The position numbers and the translations under genes are program-made. From an uncultured Lachnospiraceae bacterium (GTDB taxonomy: Bacteria; Bacillota; Clostridia; Lachnospirales; Lachnospiraceae), in contig CATXUX010000040.1 in assembly GCA_958402795.1 (NCBI GenBank), positions 1 through 30,694 on the forward strand: a stretch of DNA of 30,694 nucleotides, written 5' to 3'. The notes under the pieces are model-generated. The model ran no database searches and was not told where the DNA came from. It saw only the letters and a list, made by a program, of their open reading frames with translations. This document shows positions 16,722 to 24,422 of the stretch, one piece after another (the stretch's first letter is position 1; every line of letters begins with the position of its first letter).

Positions 16722-16776
16722 TGTGCTATTTTTCCCGAAAATTCTTCTAAAAACTCCCTGCATTTTCCTGCATAAT
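16722..16776 (+). promoter_or_regulatory. Predicted AraC operator and -10 box of the phosphotriesterase-family gene
   Basis: The operator TGTGCTATTTTTC-CCG-AAAAT (16722-16742) is followed after exactly 28 nt by CATAAT (16771-16776). No TTGACA-like -35 box precedes it. Transcription would begin near 16783, about 27 nt before the ATG at 16810. Confidence 0.7.
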
Positions 16777-16809
16777 AAGAGTATACCAAATTACAAGGAG
16801 ATTGAATAT

Positions 16810-17898
16810 ATGGGAACTATTATGACGATTACCGGCGAGATTGATTCCGGTGAGCTGGGTCTGACTTCCATGCATGAGCATCTCATGTGTGACGCCAGTG
16901 TCTCCCTCGGTCCCGTGCTGAAGATGTACGCTTCCCGGATTCCGGCGGATTCTCTTGCTCTTACTATGCCGAATCTTGCGAATCTGCGCGGCGGTATCTC
17001 TGCATTTTCAGCAGACTGCTGTACCTTAAATGCTCTGGACTATACCGTAGATGAGCTTACTTATTTTAAACAGATGGGCGGAAACGCGATCGTAGACGCG
17101 TCTCCCCTCGGAATGCCGCACAATCTGACCGCGCTGAAGGAAGTCTCGGAACGCACAGGCGTCCGGATCGTTGCCTGCACCGGATTATATATCCGCGACG
17201 CACAGCCGGACGAATACCAGGGCATGACAGAGGACGATCTGGCAGTCCTGTTCCGCAAAGGAATCGAGCACGAGATCGACGAAAGCGGCGTCAAGGCCGG
17301 ATTCCTCAAGTGCGCAGTCAATACACTGGAAGAAGACGGACAGATTGCTCCCTGTGAGCTCAAAGCCGTCCGCGCATGTGCGAAAACGGCAGCCGAAACG
17401 GGACGCTCCATCCACATACACAACGCCTACCCGCTGACGCCGGAACAGATTCTGTCTGTTGCAGACATGGTACTGGAACTCGGGGTAAAGCCGGAGAAGC
17501 TTCTGATGCTCCATATGGGTTCTTTCGTCCGGACTCCCCGCACGAACCAGACCTATGTGAATGACTTTGCTTCGGTCAAAACGGTCAACATTGACATGCA
17601 GCTCCGGTTGCTGGACAAGGGAATCAATATCGGGTTCGACAGCTATGGAACGCTCACCCCTACCCTTCCGGACAACAACGATATGAACAAAGCGCTGGTG
17701 GAGCTTCTCCGCCGCGGCTATGCAGACCAGATCGTTCTCGGACATGACATTACGGATAAGTCCCGGGGCGTATCGTATGGTTATACAGGATACACGGATT
17801 TCATCCGCAACGTACTGCCGGTTTTAAAGGAATGCGGTCTGGAAGCAGAAGCACATAAGCTGGTATATGAGAATCCGGCGCGGATTCTGGAATATTAG
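16810..17898 (+). CDS. Phosphotriesterase-family metal-dependent hydrolase
   Basis: A 362-residue amidohydrolase-superfamily enzyme of the phosphotriesterase (PTE/Php) group. Metal ligands expected for a binuclear TIM-barrel centre are visible: His22 and His24 in MHEHL, Lys167 in KAGFLK (the carboxylated bridging Lys), His202/His204 in IHIHN, His235 in MLHMGS and Asp313 in GHDIT. Several members of this group are lactonases acting on sugar lactones or sugar-phosphate lactones, rather than true phosphotriesterases. In a carbohydrate regulon a lactonase role is more plausible than organophosphate breakdown, but that is inference. I chose ATG 16810, 9 nt after AAGGAG (16795-16800); an open frame extends further upstream without a binding site and would overlap the AraC gene. 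The gene is divergent from the AraC regulator and ends at a strong hairpin terminator. Confidence 0.88.
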   Translation: MGTIMTITGEIDSGELGLTSMHEHLMCDASVSLGPVLKMYASRIPADSLALTMPNLANLRGGISAFSADCCTLNALDYTVDELTYFKQMGGNAIVDASPLGMPHNLTALKEVSERTGVRIVACTGLYIRDAQPDEYQGMTEDDLAVLFRKGIEHEIDESGVKAGFLKCAVNTLEEDGQIAPCELKAVRACAKTAAETGRSIHIHNAYPLTPEQILSVADMVLELGVKPEKLLMLHMGSFVRTPRTNQTYVNDFASVKTVNIDMQLRLLDKGINIGFDSYGTLTPTLPDNNDMNKALVELLRRGYADQIVLGHDITDKSRGVSYGYTGYTDFIRNVLPVLKECGLEAEAHKLVYENPARILEY

Positions 17899-17959
17899 TG
17901 CATAGAGCAGCTCTTTTGTGACAATGCCGCCAATCATATTTTGCATAAACCTCCTTTCA

Positions 17960-17992
17960 GGAAACAGACGGACTTTCAGTCCGTCTGTTTCC
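17960..17992 (+). terminator. Terminator after the phosphotriesterase-family gene
   Basis: A perfect 15-bp stem, GGAAACAGACGGACT paired with AGTCCGTCTGTTTCC, has a TTC loop. The inner ACGGACT stem is followed by CTGTTTCCGTTTATC, giving a T-rich 3' side. It lies about 60 nt after the stop codon. Confidence 0.7.
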
Positions 17993-18068
17993 GTTTATCT
18001 GCTTCCGGTATAAATTGTCTCTTCATGCGGCTTACTAATCACGAGAACAAAGTTTTCCATATATTAAA

Positions 18069-18098
18069 AAAGAAGTCCATATCAATATGGACTTCTTT
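18069..18098 (-). terminator. Terminator of the tRNA unit
   Basis: AAAGAAGTCCATAT pairs with ATATGGACTTCTTT across a tiny loop, and on the minus strand the stem runs into TTTTTTAAT. It follows the Met tRNA directly and should end the two-tRNA transcript. Confidence 0.85.
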
Positions 18099-18101
18099 CA
18101 G

Positions 18102-18175
18102 TAGCGGAAACTGGATTTGAACCAGCGACACCACGGGTATGAACCGTGTGCTCTAGCCAACTGAGCTATTCCGCC
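18102..18175 (-). tRNA. tRNA-Met (anticodon CAU), elongator type
   Basis: The 74-nt cloverleaf starts GGCGGAA, has the D-arm TAGCTCAGTTGGCTAGAGC, the anticodon stem CACGG/CCGTG with loop TTCATAC, and the T-arm GGTTCAAATCC. The acceptor stem closes with one G-U pair. The 3' CCA is not encoded. It lacks the 5' features of initiator tRNA (no CGCGGG start) and resembles the elongator Met tRNA of Clostridia. A lysidine-modified Ile tRNA with the same anticodon cannot be fully excluded by eye. Confidence 0.93.
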
Positions 18176-18189
18176 ATATTCATTTGGTA

Positions 18190-18262
18190 TGGGGCCTATA
18201 GGGCTCGAACCTATGACCCTCTGCTTGTAAGGCAGATGCTCTCCCAGCTGAGCTAAGACCCC
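18190..18262 (-). tRNA. tRNA-Val (anticodon UAC)
   Basis: The 73-nt cloverleaf begins GGGGTCT, pairing with AGGCCCC at the 3' end. It has the D-arm TAGCTCAGCTGGGAGAGC, the anticodon stem TCTGC/GCAGA with loop CTTACAA, and the T-arm TAGGTTCGAGCCCTA. CCA is not encoded. It is the first gene of the unit, with the Met tRNA 14 nt downstream. Confidence 0.95.
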
Positions 18263-18305
18263 ATACTTGATTCAAGCAAGCTGCTGTCTCGCAACCTGCT
18301 TGATT

Positions 18306-18335
18306 ATTATACTATCCGACTTGTCCAAATGTCAA
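18306..18335 (-). promoter_or_regulatory. Strong sigma-A promoter of the tRNA unit
   Basis: Both boxes are perfect on the minus strand: TTGACA (18335-18330) and TATAAT (18311-18306), spaced 18 nt. Transcription should start about 35 nt before the Val tRNA. Confidence 0.88.
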
Positions 18336-18434
18336 CAAAAAAATCACATTTTTCTAAAGTTGTGCAATTCTCATGAATTATAGCAATTTTTTCTACAATT
18401 CATTCATCTTGAACAAGTTCTCGTTTTCCGGGGT

Positions 18435-21400
18435 TTACCGGAAATACTTCACGCCGGATTCGAAGATCTTCATGTCCTGCTCACCATAAATATTGATTGC
18501 GACGGAATCTCCGCGCCGTTCGGAATGTGCCATCTTTCCGAGTACACGTCCGTCCGGACTCGTGATTCCTTCGATCGCACGGTACGAGCCATTGATATTC
18601 CACTCCTCGTTCATGCTGATATTTCCCTCCGGATCACAATACTGCGTTGCCACCTGGCCATTCGCAAAAAGTTTCTCCAGCCAGTCTTCGTTCGCTACAA
18701 AACGTCCTTCCCCATGGGACGCCGGATTTGTATAGACGCCGCCGATCTGCGCTTCGGCGAGCCATGGAGATTTGTTCGTCACAACCTTCGTATACACCAT
18801 CTTCGAGATATGCCGTCCGATCGTGTTGTACGTCAATGTCGGCGAATCCTCTGTCTGCCCGACGATCTTTCCATACGGAACCAGACCGAGCTTGATCAGC
18901 GCCTGGAATCCGTTGCAGATTCCGAGTGCAAGACCATCCCGTTCATTCAGCAGCTTTTCCACAGCCTCTTTGATCCTGGCATTCTGGAATGCCGTGGCAA
19001 AGAACTTTGCAGATCCATCCGGCTCATCTCCCGCGCTGAAACCGCCGGGGAACATGATGATCTGTGCCTGTCCGATCGTCTTTTCAAACTCCTCAACAGA
19101 CTCCCGGATCCCTGCCGCGTCCAGATTGCGGAACACGCGGGAGACAACCTTTGCTCCTGCACGCTCAAACGCCTTCTGGCTGTCATACTCGCAGTTTGTT
19201 CCCGGAAATACCGGAATAAATACCGTCGGCTGACCGATCTTATGGCTGCAGATATGGATCTGATCTGCCCGGTACAGCTTCTCTTCTATTTTTTCATCAC
19301 TGTCCGCCGAAGATTTTGTCGCGAAGACACTCTCCAGTGTTCCTGTCCATGCCTGCTGTGCTTCTTCCAGCGTAAGTTCCGCATTTCCATAGGTAAAACG
19401 CGCGTCATCTGTCACTTCACCGATCACCGTGTACGTAATCCGCAGTTCACCGACTTTTTCCGCCGGAACTTCCGCGATCAGATCTCCAAATGCCGGCGCG
19501 AACGCATCTCTCGGATCCAGATTATGCTCCAGTTTTACCCCCATGCCGTTTCCAAACGCCATCTTGCTCACGGCAGCGATAATTCCGTGCCGGTCCAGTG
19601 CATAAGCAGATATGATCTTTCCGTCACGAATATCTTCGGTAAATTTTCCATACTGGTCCATCGCCTGCGCATAAACCGGAAGATCGTATGCATCCCGCTC
19701 CACACGCAGCCATACCAGCTTATTTCCGGCTTTTTTCAGTTCCGGCGTGATGATATCCCGGTCTGTCGCCATATCCACTGCAAAGGATACCAGCGTCGGC
19801 GGAACATCAATATCCTCAAAGGTTCCGGACATACTGTCTTTTCCGCCGATAGACGGCAGGCCCAGACCAAGCTGCGCACTGTAAGCGCCGAGCAGCGCCG
19901 CAAACGGCTGGCTCCAGCGCTTCGGATCTTCCGTCATACGGCGGAAATACTCCTGGAATGTAAACCGGATCTTGTGGAAATCACCGCCGTTCGCCACGAT
20001 CTTAGAAACAGACTCCAGCACAGCATAAACTGCGCCATGGTATGGACTCCAGTCAGACAGATACGGATCAAACCCGTAACTCATCATCGAAACCGCGTCG
20101 GTTTTTCCATGCTGTACCGGAACTTTCGCCACCATTGCCTGTGTCTCTGTCATCTGGTACTTACCGCCATGCGGCATGAATACCGAGCCTGCTCCGATCG
20201 AGCCGTCGAACATCTCCACAAGTCCTTTCTGCGAGCACACATTCAGATCCTTCAATGTATCCAGCCATTTTTCCTTTACATCGGATACTTCTTCTCTCTG
20301 GAAAAGGGAATCTTTCATGGACGGGATTTCTACCTCCACATCCGCTTCCTGATGCGCTCCGTTCGTATTCAGAAAAGCGCGGGACAGATTCACGATCTCT
20401 TTGCCTCTCCATATAAGAACCAGACGCGGGGATTCTGTCACAACCGCGACCTCCGTCGCCTCCAGGTTCTCCTCTGCCGCGTATGCCAGAAACTGCTCCA
20501 CATCCTCCGGCGCCACGACAACCGCCATACGCTCCTGCGATTCGGAGATCGCGATCTCCGTACCGTCCAGTCCCGCATATTTCTTCGGAACCTTATCCAG
20601 ATCCACTTTCAGTCCGTCTGCCAGTTCGCCGATCGCCACAGACACTCCGCCCGCTCCGAAGTCATTGCACTTCTTGATCAGCCTGCTTACTTCCTCCCGG
20701 CGGAACAGACGCTGGATCTTACGCTCTGTCGGCGGATTTCCCTTCTGTACTTCCGCGCCGCAGGTCGTGATAGATTCCTCGGTGTGCACCTTTGACGATC
20801 CGGTTGCTCCGCCGCAGCCGTCACGTCCGGTACGTCCGCCAAGCAGAATGATGATATCGCCCGGATCCGAAGTCTCACGGATCACCGCACGGCGCGGCGC
20901 AGCGCCCATCACCGCACCGATCTCCATACGCTTTGCCACATAATTCGGATGATAGATTTCCTTTACCGTGCCGGTTGCCAGTCCGATCTGGTTGCCGTAG
21001 GAGCTGTATCCGTCCGCCGCACCACGTACAAGCTTCTTCTGCGGCAGCTTTCCCTTCAGTGTATCTTTCACAGATACCGTCGGATCCGCCGCACCGGTCA
21101 CACGCATTGCCTGATATACGTAAGTCCGCCCGGACAGCGGATCGCGGATCGCACCGCCCAGACACGTTGCCGCACCGCCGAACGGTTCGATCTCTGTCGG
21201 GTGATTATGTGTCTCATTCTTAAAATTGATCAGCCATTCTTCTTCGACGCCGTCCACCTTGATCGGCACCACGATACTGCAGGCGTTGATCTCATCGGAT
21301 TCCTCCTGATCCTGCAGCTTCCCTTCTTTCTTCAGCTTCCGCATTGCCATCAGCGCCAGATCCATCAGGCAGACAAACTTATCTTCTCTTCCGGCGAAAA

Positions 21401-22190
21401 TCTCACTGTGATCCTTTAAATACTGTCGGTAGGTATCCTCGATTGGTTTCCGGCAGTCGCCCTCGTCAAACGTTACGTTCTTCAGTTCTGTAGAAAAGGT
21501 CGTATGACGGCAGTGGTCAGACCAGTATGTATCAAGCACCCGGATCTCTGTCACAGACGGATCCCGCTTCTCTTCTGACCGGAAATAATTCTGAATGTGC
21601 CCAAAATCCTTAAACGTCATCGCAAGTCCGAGTGAATCGTAAAGCACCTTCAGTTCATCCTCCGGCATATTCTGAAATCCTTCAAATATCTTGATGTCTT
21701 CAGGCTCCTCAAATACGGTCACCAGTGTATCCGGCTTTTCCATGCCCGTCTCGCGGGAATCCACCGGATTGATGCAGTGGCGGCGGATCGAAGCCATCTC
21801 TTCTTCTGTCGCTTCTCCCTCGATCACATATGTGGTTGCCGTTTGGATCACCGGATTTTCATCCTCATTGATGAACCGGATACACTGCTCCGCTGAATCC
21901 GCTCTCTGGTCGAACTGTCCCGGCAAAAACTCTACCGAAAATACATGATCGCTGTCATTCACCGGAAATGTCTCCTGATACAGCATGTCCACCGGCGGCT
22001 CTGCAAACACACCGCTGCACGCTTTTGCGAACGTTTCGTCAGACACATTCTCCACATCGTACCGAATCAGGACGCGCACGCCACTCACCGTCCGGATTCC
22101 CAGATAATGCCGGATCTCATGGCGCAGTTCCTTCGCCTGTACTGCAAATTCCGGTTTCTTCTCCACATAAACACGCTTTACATTGCTCAT
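18435..22190 (-). CDS. purL: Phosphoribosylformylglycinamidine synthase (single-chain PurL)
   Basis: Fourth step of purine synthesis: FGAR, ATP and glutamine give FGAM. The product is 1251 residues, the large single-chain form that fuses synthetase and glutaminase parts, as in many Clostridia, instead of the PurS/PurQ/PurL set of Bacillus. Visible blocks are KNETHNHPTEIEPFGGAAT (substrate and ATP loop), GGRTGRDGCGGATGSS, GGKDSMSGTF, and a C-terminal class I glutaminase with VFPGTNCEYD, FPGGFSAGDEPDGS and LGICNGFQAL, whose nucleophile is Cys1092. ATG 22190 follows AAAGGAG by 7 nt. The gene is alone, between the tRNA unit and the TIGR01906-type gene, with no other pur genes in the window. A weak promoter candidate, TTATCG-17-TATAAG, lies near 22278-22306. 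I see no recognisable purine riboswitch or PurR box in the 180-nt leader. Confidence 0.97.
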   Translation of the reverse strand: MSNVKRVYVEKKPEFAVQAKELRHEIRHYLGIRTVSGVRVLIRYDVENVSDETFAKACSGVFAEPPVDMLYQETFPVNDSDHVFSVEFLPGQFDQRADSAEQCIRFINEDENPVIQTATTYVIEGEATEEEMASIRRHCINPVDSRETGMEKPDTLVTVFEEPEDIKIFEGFQNMPEDELKVLYDSLGLAMTFKDFGHIQNYFRSEEKRDPSVTEIRVLDTYWSDHCRHTTFSTELKNVTFDEGDCRKPIEDTYRQYLKDHSEIFAGREDKFVCLMDLALMAMRKLKKEGKLQDQEESDEINACSIVVPIKVDGVEEEWLINFKNETHNHPTEIEPFGGAATCLGGAIRDPLSGRTYVYQAMRVTGAADPTVSVKDTLKGKLPQKKLVRGAADGYSSYGNQIGLATGTVKEIYHPNYVAKRMEIGAVMGAAPRRAVIRETSDPGDIIILLGGRTGRDGCGGATGSSKVHTEESITTCGAEVQKGNPPTERKIQRLFRREEVSRLIKKCNDFGAGGVSVAIGELADGLKVDLDKVPKKYAGLDGTEIAISESQERMAVVVAPEDVEQFLAYAAEENLEATEVAVVTESPRLVLIWRGKEIVNLSRAFLNTNGAHQEADVEVEIPSMKDSLFQREEVSDVKEKWLDTLKDLNVCSQKGLVEMFDGSIGAGSVFMPHGGKYQMTETQAMVAKVPVQHGKTDAVSMMSYGFDPYLSDWSPYHGAVYAVLESVSKIVANGGDFHKIRFTFQEYFRRMTEDPKRWSQPFAALLGAYSAQLGLGLPSIGGKDSMSGTFEDIDVPPTLVSFAVDMATDRDIITPELKKAGNKLVWLRVERDAYDLPVYAQAMDQYGKFTEDIRDGKIISAYALDRHGIIAAVSKMAFGNGMGVKLEHNLDPRDAFAPAFGDLIAEVPAEKVGELRITYTVIGEVTDDARFTYGNAELTLEEAQQAWTGTLESVFATKSSADSDEKIEEKLYRADQIHICSHKIGQPTVFIPVFPGTNCEYDSQKAFERAGAKVVSRVFRNLDAAGIRESVEEFEKTIGQAQIIMFPGGFSAGDEPDGSAKFFATAFQNARIKEAVEKLLNERDGLALGICNGFQALIKLGLVPYGKIVGQTEDSPTLTYNTIGRHISKMVYTKVVTNKSPWLAEAQIGGVYTNPASHGEGRFVANEDWLEKLFANGQVATQYCDPEGNISMNEEWNINGSYRAIEGITSPDGRVLGKMAHSERRGDSVAINIYGEQDMKIFESGVKYFR

Positions 22191-22370
22191 CGAAATTCTC
22201 CTTTGACACCTGAATCAATTGTTAGTTCCTGCACGCAGCCTGTCCCCGTAAAAAGACAGACGCGTTTCAAATCTCTTCTTATATCGTAACATACTTTTTG
22301 CGATAAGTGAAATAAATAAATCTACTATTCACTCATAAGTAACCTTGATAAGACATTGACCGGGAATCCG

Positions 22371-23087
22371 TCAGGCCTCTGCCGGATCCATTTTCGGACT
22401 GCGTGACGCAAAAAGACTGATGACCAAAAGCAGGACAAGTCCCGCCACGAAATATCCGCCGATCAGAAGTACCATATCATAGAAGAGTCCCTCCGGCAGC
22501 ATGCGGATCATATAATCTGTCGCCGGATCAAACAGCCACAGATCGTTGTCGAAAAAGATCTCATGGAACAAGGTAAATACTGCGTTAAAGTCCCTTGCGA
22601 CGGCAACTCCGAGCAGTAAAATCAGCGCAGAGAGAATCCCGAGTACGGCCTGATAACTGCGCGCCAGTATACGCCGCAGCTTCCTCGTAGTCTTATTCTT
22701 CCGTTCCATAAGAATCAGTCCCGCAATACATACAGCCAGCAGGATCAGCGCTCCGTTTCTGAGACGAAGGCCGCCGATGAATAATCCCTGAACCTCTCCC
22801 ATGTGAAACCGGTCCTGCTCATTGAAGAAATCCTGTTCCTTCCCTTCCACAGTCGTCACCACACTCAGTTCTTCCCGGTCGCCGCGCAGATACGCCATCA
22901 TCTCACGCGTCACATACATCGTGTCTTCCATTGTCATATCCAGCTCTGAGAGTACATCGTACTTCTCATATTCCTTCTGGTATACGTCAAAATCCCGGTA
23001 CATCGCCAGTTCAAAACTCGTGATCAGAAGAATGATCACTGCACACACGGCAGCAATGCCTCCCAATATCCACTGTAATTTCTTCAT
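22371..23087 (-). CDS. TIGR01906/DUF1461 family integral membrane protein
   Basis: A 238-residue membrane protein with four helices (near residues 6-26, 105-122, 140-162 and 203-225) and a large outside loop after the first. Family hallmarks are the FNEQDRFHMGEVQ motif before the second helix and the block FTLFHEIFFDNDLWLFDP followed by MIRMLPEGLFYD. The family is widespread in Firmicutes and, as far as I know, has no assigned function. ATG 23087 follows AAAGGA by 7 nt; an in-frame ATG at 23114 lacks a site. A TATAAT box (23119-23114 on the minus strand) lies just upstream, with its -35 region over one of the repeated GTATTC/GAATAC half-sites, so the divergent LysR protein may control this gene. 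Confidence 0.85.
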   Translation of the reverse strand: MKKLQWILGGIAAVCAVIILLITSFELAMYRDFDVYQKEYEKYDVLSELDMTMEDTMYVTREMMAYLRGDREELSVVTTVEGKEQDFFNEQDRFHMGEVQGLFIGGLRLRNGALILLAVCIAGLILMERKNKTTRKLRRILARSYQAVLGILSALILLLGVAVARDFNAVFTLFHEIFFDNDLWLFDPATDYMIRMLPEGLFYDMVLLIGGYFVAGLVLLLVISLFASRSPKMDPAEA

Positions 23088-23122
23088 TCCATCGTCCTTT
23101 CCGCCATGCGGCAATTATATTT

Positions 23123-23175
23123 AGAACATGTGTTCTGTATTCTATCACAAATCGAATACTCTGACAAGTGTATTC
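23123..23175. promoter_or_regulatory. Repeated half-sites in the LysR/TIGR01906 divergent region
   Basis: The sequence holds AGAACA-TG-TGTTCT (23123-23136) and then three alternating half-sites: GTATTC (23137-23142), GAATAC (23154-23159) and GTATTC (23170-23175), spaced 11 and 10 nt. Such phased inverted half-sites, about 17 bp apart, are typical of LysR-family tetramer operators. They overlap the likely -35 region of the membrane protein gene and abut the LysR promoter. Confidence 0.55.
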
Positions 23176-23204
23176 TTGCTTTTCTTTTTTCTTCGTCTTA
23201 TAAT
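23176..23204 (+). promoter_or_regulatory. Promoter of the LysR-family gene
   Basis: TTGCTT (23176-23181) and a perfect TATAAT (23199-23204) are separated by 17 nt. The last GTATTC half-site ends at 23175, immediately before the -35 box, so autoregulation by the LysR protein is likely. Confidence 0.7.
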
Positions 23205-23234
23205 AGTACCATCAATTTATTAGGAGAGCTAATG

Positions 23235-24110
23235 ATGGATATCAATTACGAACTTTACAAAGTATTTTACCACGTTGCCGCCTCACTCAGTTTTTCCGAG
23301 GCTTCCAAACAGCTTTATATTTCACAGTCTGCGGTCAGCCAGTCCATTAAGACTCTGGAGCGTAAGCTGGGGCAGACCTTGTTTATCCGCAGTACCAAGC
23401 GGGTACAGCTCACCCCCGAGGGGGAACTCCTGCTGCGGCATGTAGAACCGGCAGTCAAACTGATCCACCGCGGGGAAGCACAGCTTCAGGATGCGGCGTC
23501 CACCGGCGGACAGATCCGGATCGGCGCCAGCGACACGATCTGCCGGTATTTTCTCGTCCCCTATCTGGAGCGTTTCCATAAGGACTTTCCAAACGTGCAT
23601 CTGAAAGTGATCAACCAGACTTCCATCAAATGTGTGGAACTTCTTAAGAACGCCCAGGCAGACCTGATCGTCACCAACTACCCGAACCCGCATCTTGGCA
23701 GTGCTCCTGCGGTCCGGAAAATAAAAACATTCCGGGACGTTTTTATCGCAAACCATTCCTTTGACTTTTTAAAGCGAAAAAAACTGACTTTTCAGGAATT
23801 GTCCCGCTATCCGATCCTGATGCTGGACCGGCAGAGCACCACAAGTGAATTCCTGCATAACCAGTTTCAGCAGCATCAGTTAGATCTCGTTCCGGAAATC
23901 GAACTGACCAGCAACGATCTGCTGATCGACCTGGCCCGGATCGGACTGGGCATCGCATTTATTCCGGATTACTGCATTGCGGATAACATGGAGGAGCTGT
24001 TCATTGTGGATACTGTCGAAGAGCTTCCAAAACGGGATCTTGTAATCGCATACAACGAGCAAACACCGCTTCCTCATGCCGTCGCAGAATTTTTGAATTA
24101 TTTCAAATGA
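23235..24110 (+). CDS. LysR-family transcriptional regulator
   Basis: A 291-residue LysR-type regulator. The N-terminal winged helix-turn-helix (about 1-65) contains SFSEASKQLYISQSAVSQSI and the usual LGQTLFIRSTKRVQLTPEG. A linker helix and a two-lobed effector domain (about 88-291) follow, starting GGQIRIGASDTICRYFLVPY, a form common in the CysB/CbbR-like part of the family. AGGAG (23222-23226) fits the ATG at 23235 best (8 nt); the ATG at 23232 is an alternative. It is divergent from the TIGR01906-type membrane protein gene, with repeated half-sites between them, so that gene is its probable target. It ends at a clear terminator. The effector cannot be inferred from sequence. Confidence 0.93.
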   Translation: MDINYELYKVFYHVAASLSFSEASKQLYISQSAVSQSIKTLERKLGQTLFIRSTKRVQLTPEGELLLRHVEPAVKLIHRGEAQLQDAASTGGQIRIGASDTICRYFLVPYLERFHKDFPNVHLKVINQTSIKCVELLKNAQADLIVTNYPNPHLGSAPAVRKIKTFRDVFIANHSFDFLKRKKLTFQELSRYPILMLDRQSTTSEFLHNQFQQHQLDLVPEIELTSNDLLIDLARIGLGIAFIPDYCIADNMEELFIVDTVEELPKRDLVIAYNEQTPLPHAVAEFLNYFK

Positions 24111-24140
24111 GGCCTGCCACGGATACCGGCTGTATCTACT

Positions 24141-24170
24141 GCGGATGCGTAAGAAGGCATCCGCTTTTAT
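24141..24170 (+). terminator. Terminator of the LysR-family gene
   Basis: GCGGATGC (24141-24148) and GCATCCGC (24157-24164) form an 8-bp GC-rich stem with an 8-nt loop, followed by TTTTAT. It lies 30 nt after the stop codon. Confidence 0.85.
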
Positions 24171-24330
24171 GGAAACAGATCTATTTTCCGGCCTTTCGAC
24201 GCCCGGATCAACTATAACGTACCACATGCCCCAAAATAGTACAAGATATTTCCTCAAAAAATGCACAACTACAAATCCGGCAATTCTCTATAATTTTTTA
24301 CAAAAATTTAATTTATTGTAACTTTTCCTC
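24171..24330. other. AT-rich intergenic stretch before the CarD-family gene
   Basis: Together with the flanking terminator and promoter this makes a gap of about 310 bases with no gene. The part from about 24270 to 24330 is strongly AT-rich with A- and T-tracts, which could bend DNA upstream of the promoter or act as an UP-type element. I see no tRNA, small RNA signature or conserved box in it. Confidence 0.4.
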
Positions 24331-24359
24331 TTACATTGTTAAAAAAAATCTGTTAAAAT
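24331..24359 (+). promoter_or_regulatory. Probable promoter of the CarD-family gene
   Basis: TTACAT (24331-24336) and TAAAAT (24354-24359) are 17 nt apart. Transcription would start near 24366, leaving a leader of nearly 60 nt. Both boxes are one or two bases from consensus. Confidence 0.5.
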
Positions 24360-24422
24360 AAAGACAGATGTCGTAATCATGTCTATTTTTTCAGTCGGCG
24401 CAGCCGGAAAGGAGTGAGTACA

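Noticed and set aside
17824..17946. 40-residue minus-strand frame starting MQNMIGGIVTKELL with AAAGGAGG upstream
   Set aside because: The ribosome binding site is only 3 nt from the ATG, most of the frame is antisense to the end of the phosphotriesterase-family gene, and no family is recognised. It might be a relic but I cannot support it as a gene.
18102..18175. Initiator tRNA-Met
   Set aside because: The acceptor stem begins GGCGGAA with paired ends, unlike the CGCGGG start and unpaired first base of bacterial initiator tRNA.
18525..20795. Open frame of 756 codons on the plus strand opposite purL
   Set aside because: It runs antisense through the clearly coding PurL, has no ribosome binding site, and its product is low-complexity Arg/His/Cys-rich without any family motif. 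It is a codon-bias shadow.
22191..22370. Riboswitch or PurR box in the purL leader
   Set aside because: I looked for purine-type aptamer cores and PurR-like boxes and saw none; only a weak CTGTC/GACAG stem and a poor promoter candidate are present.
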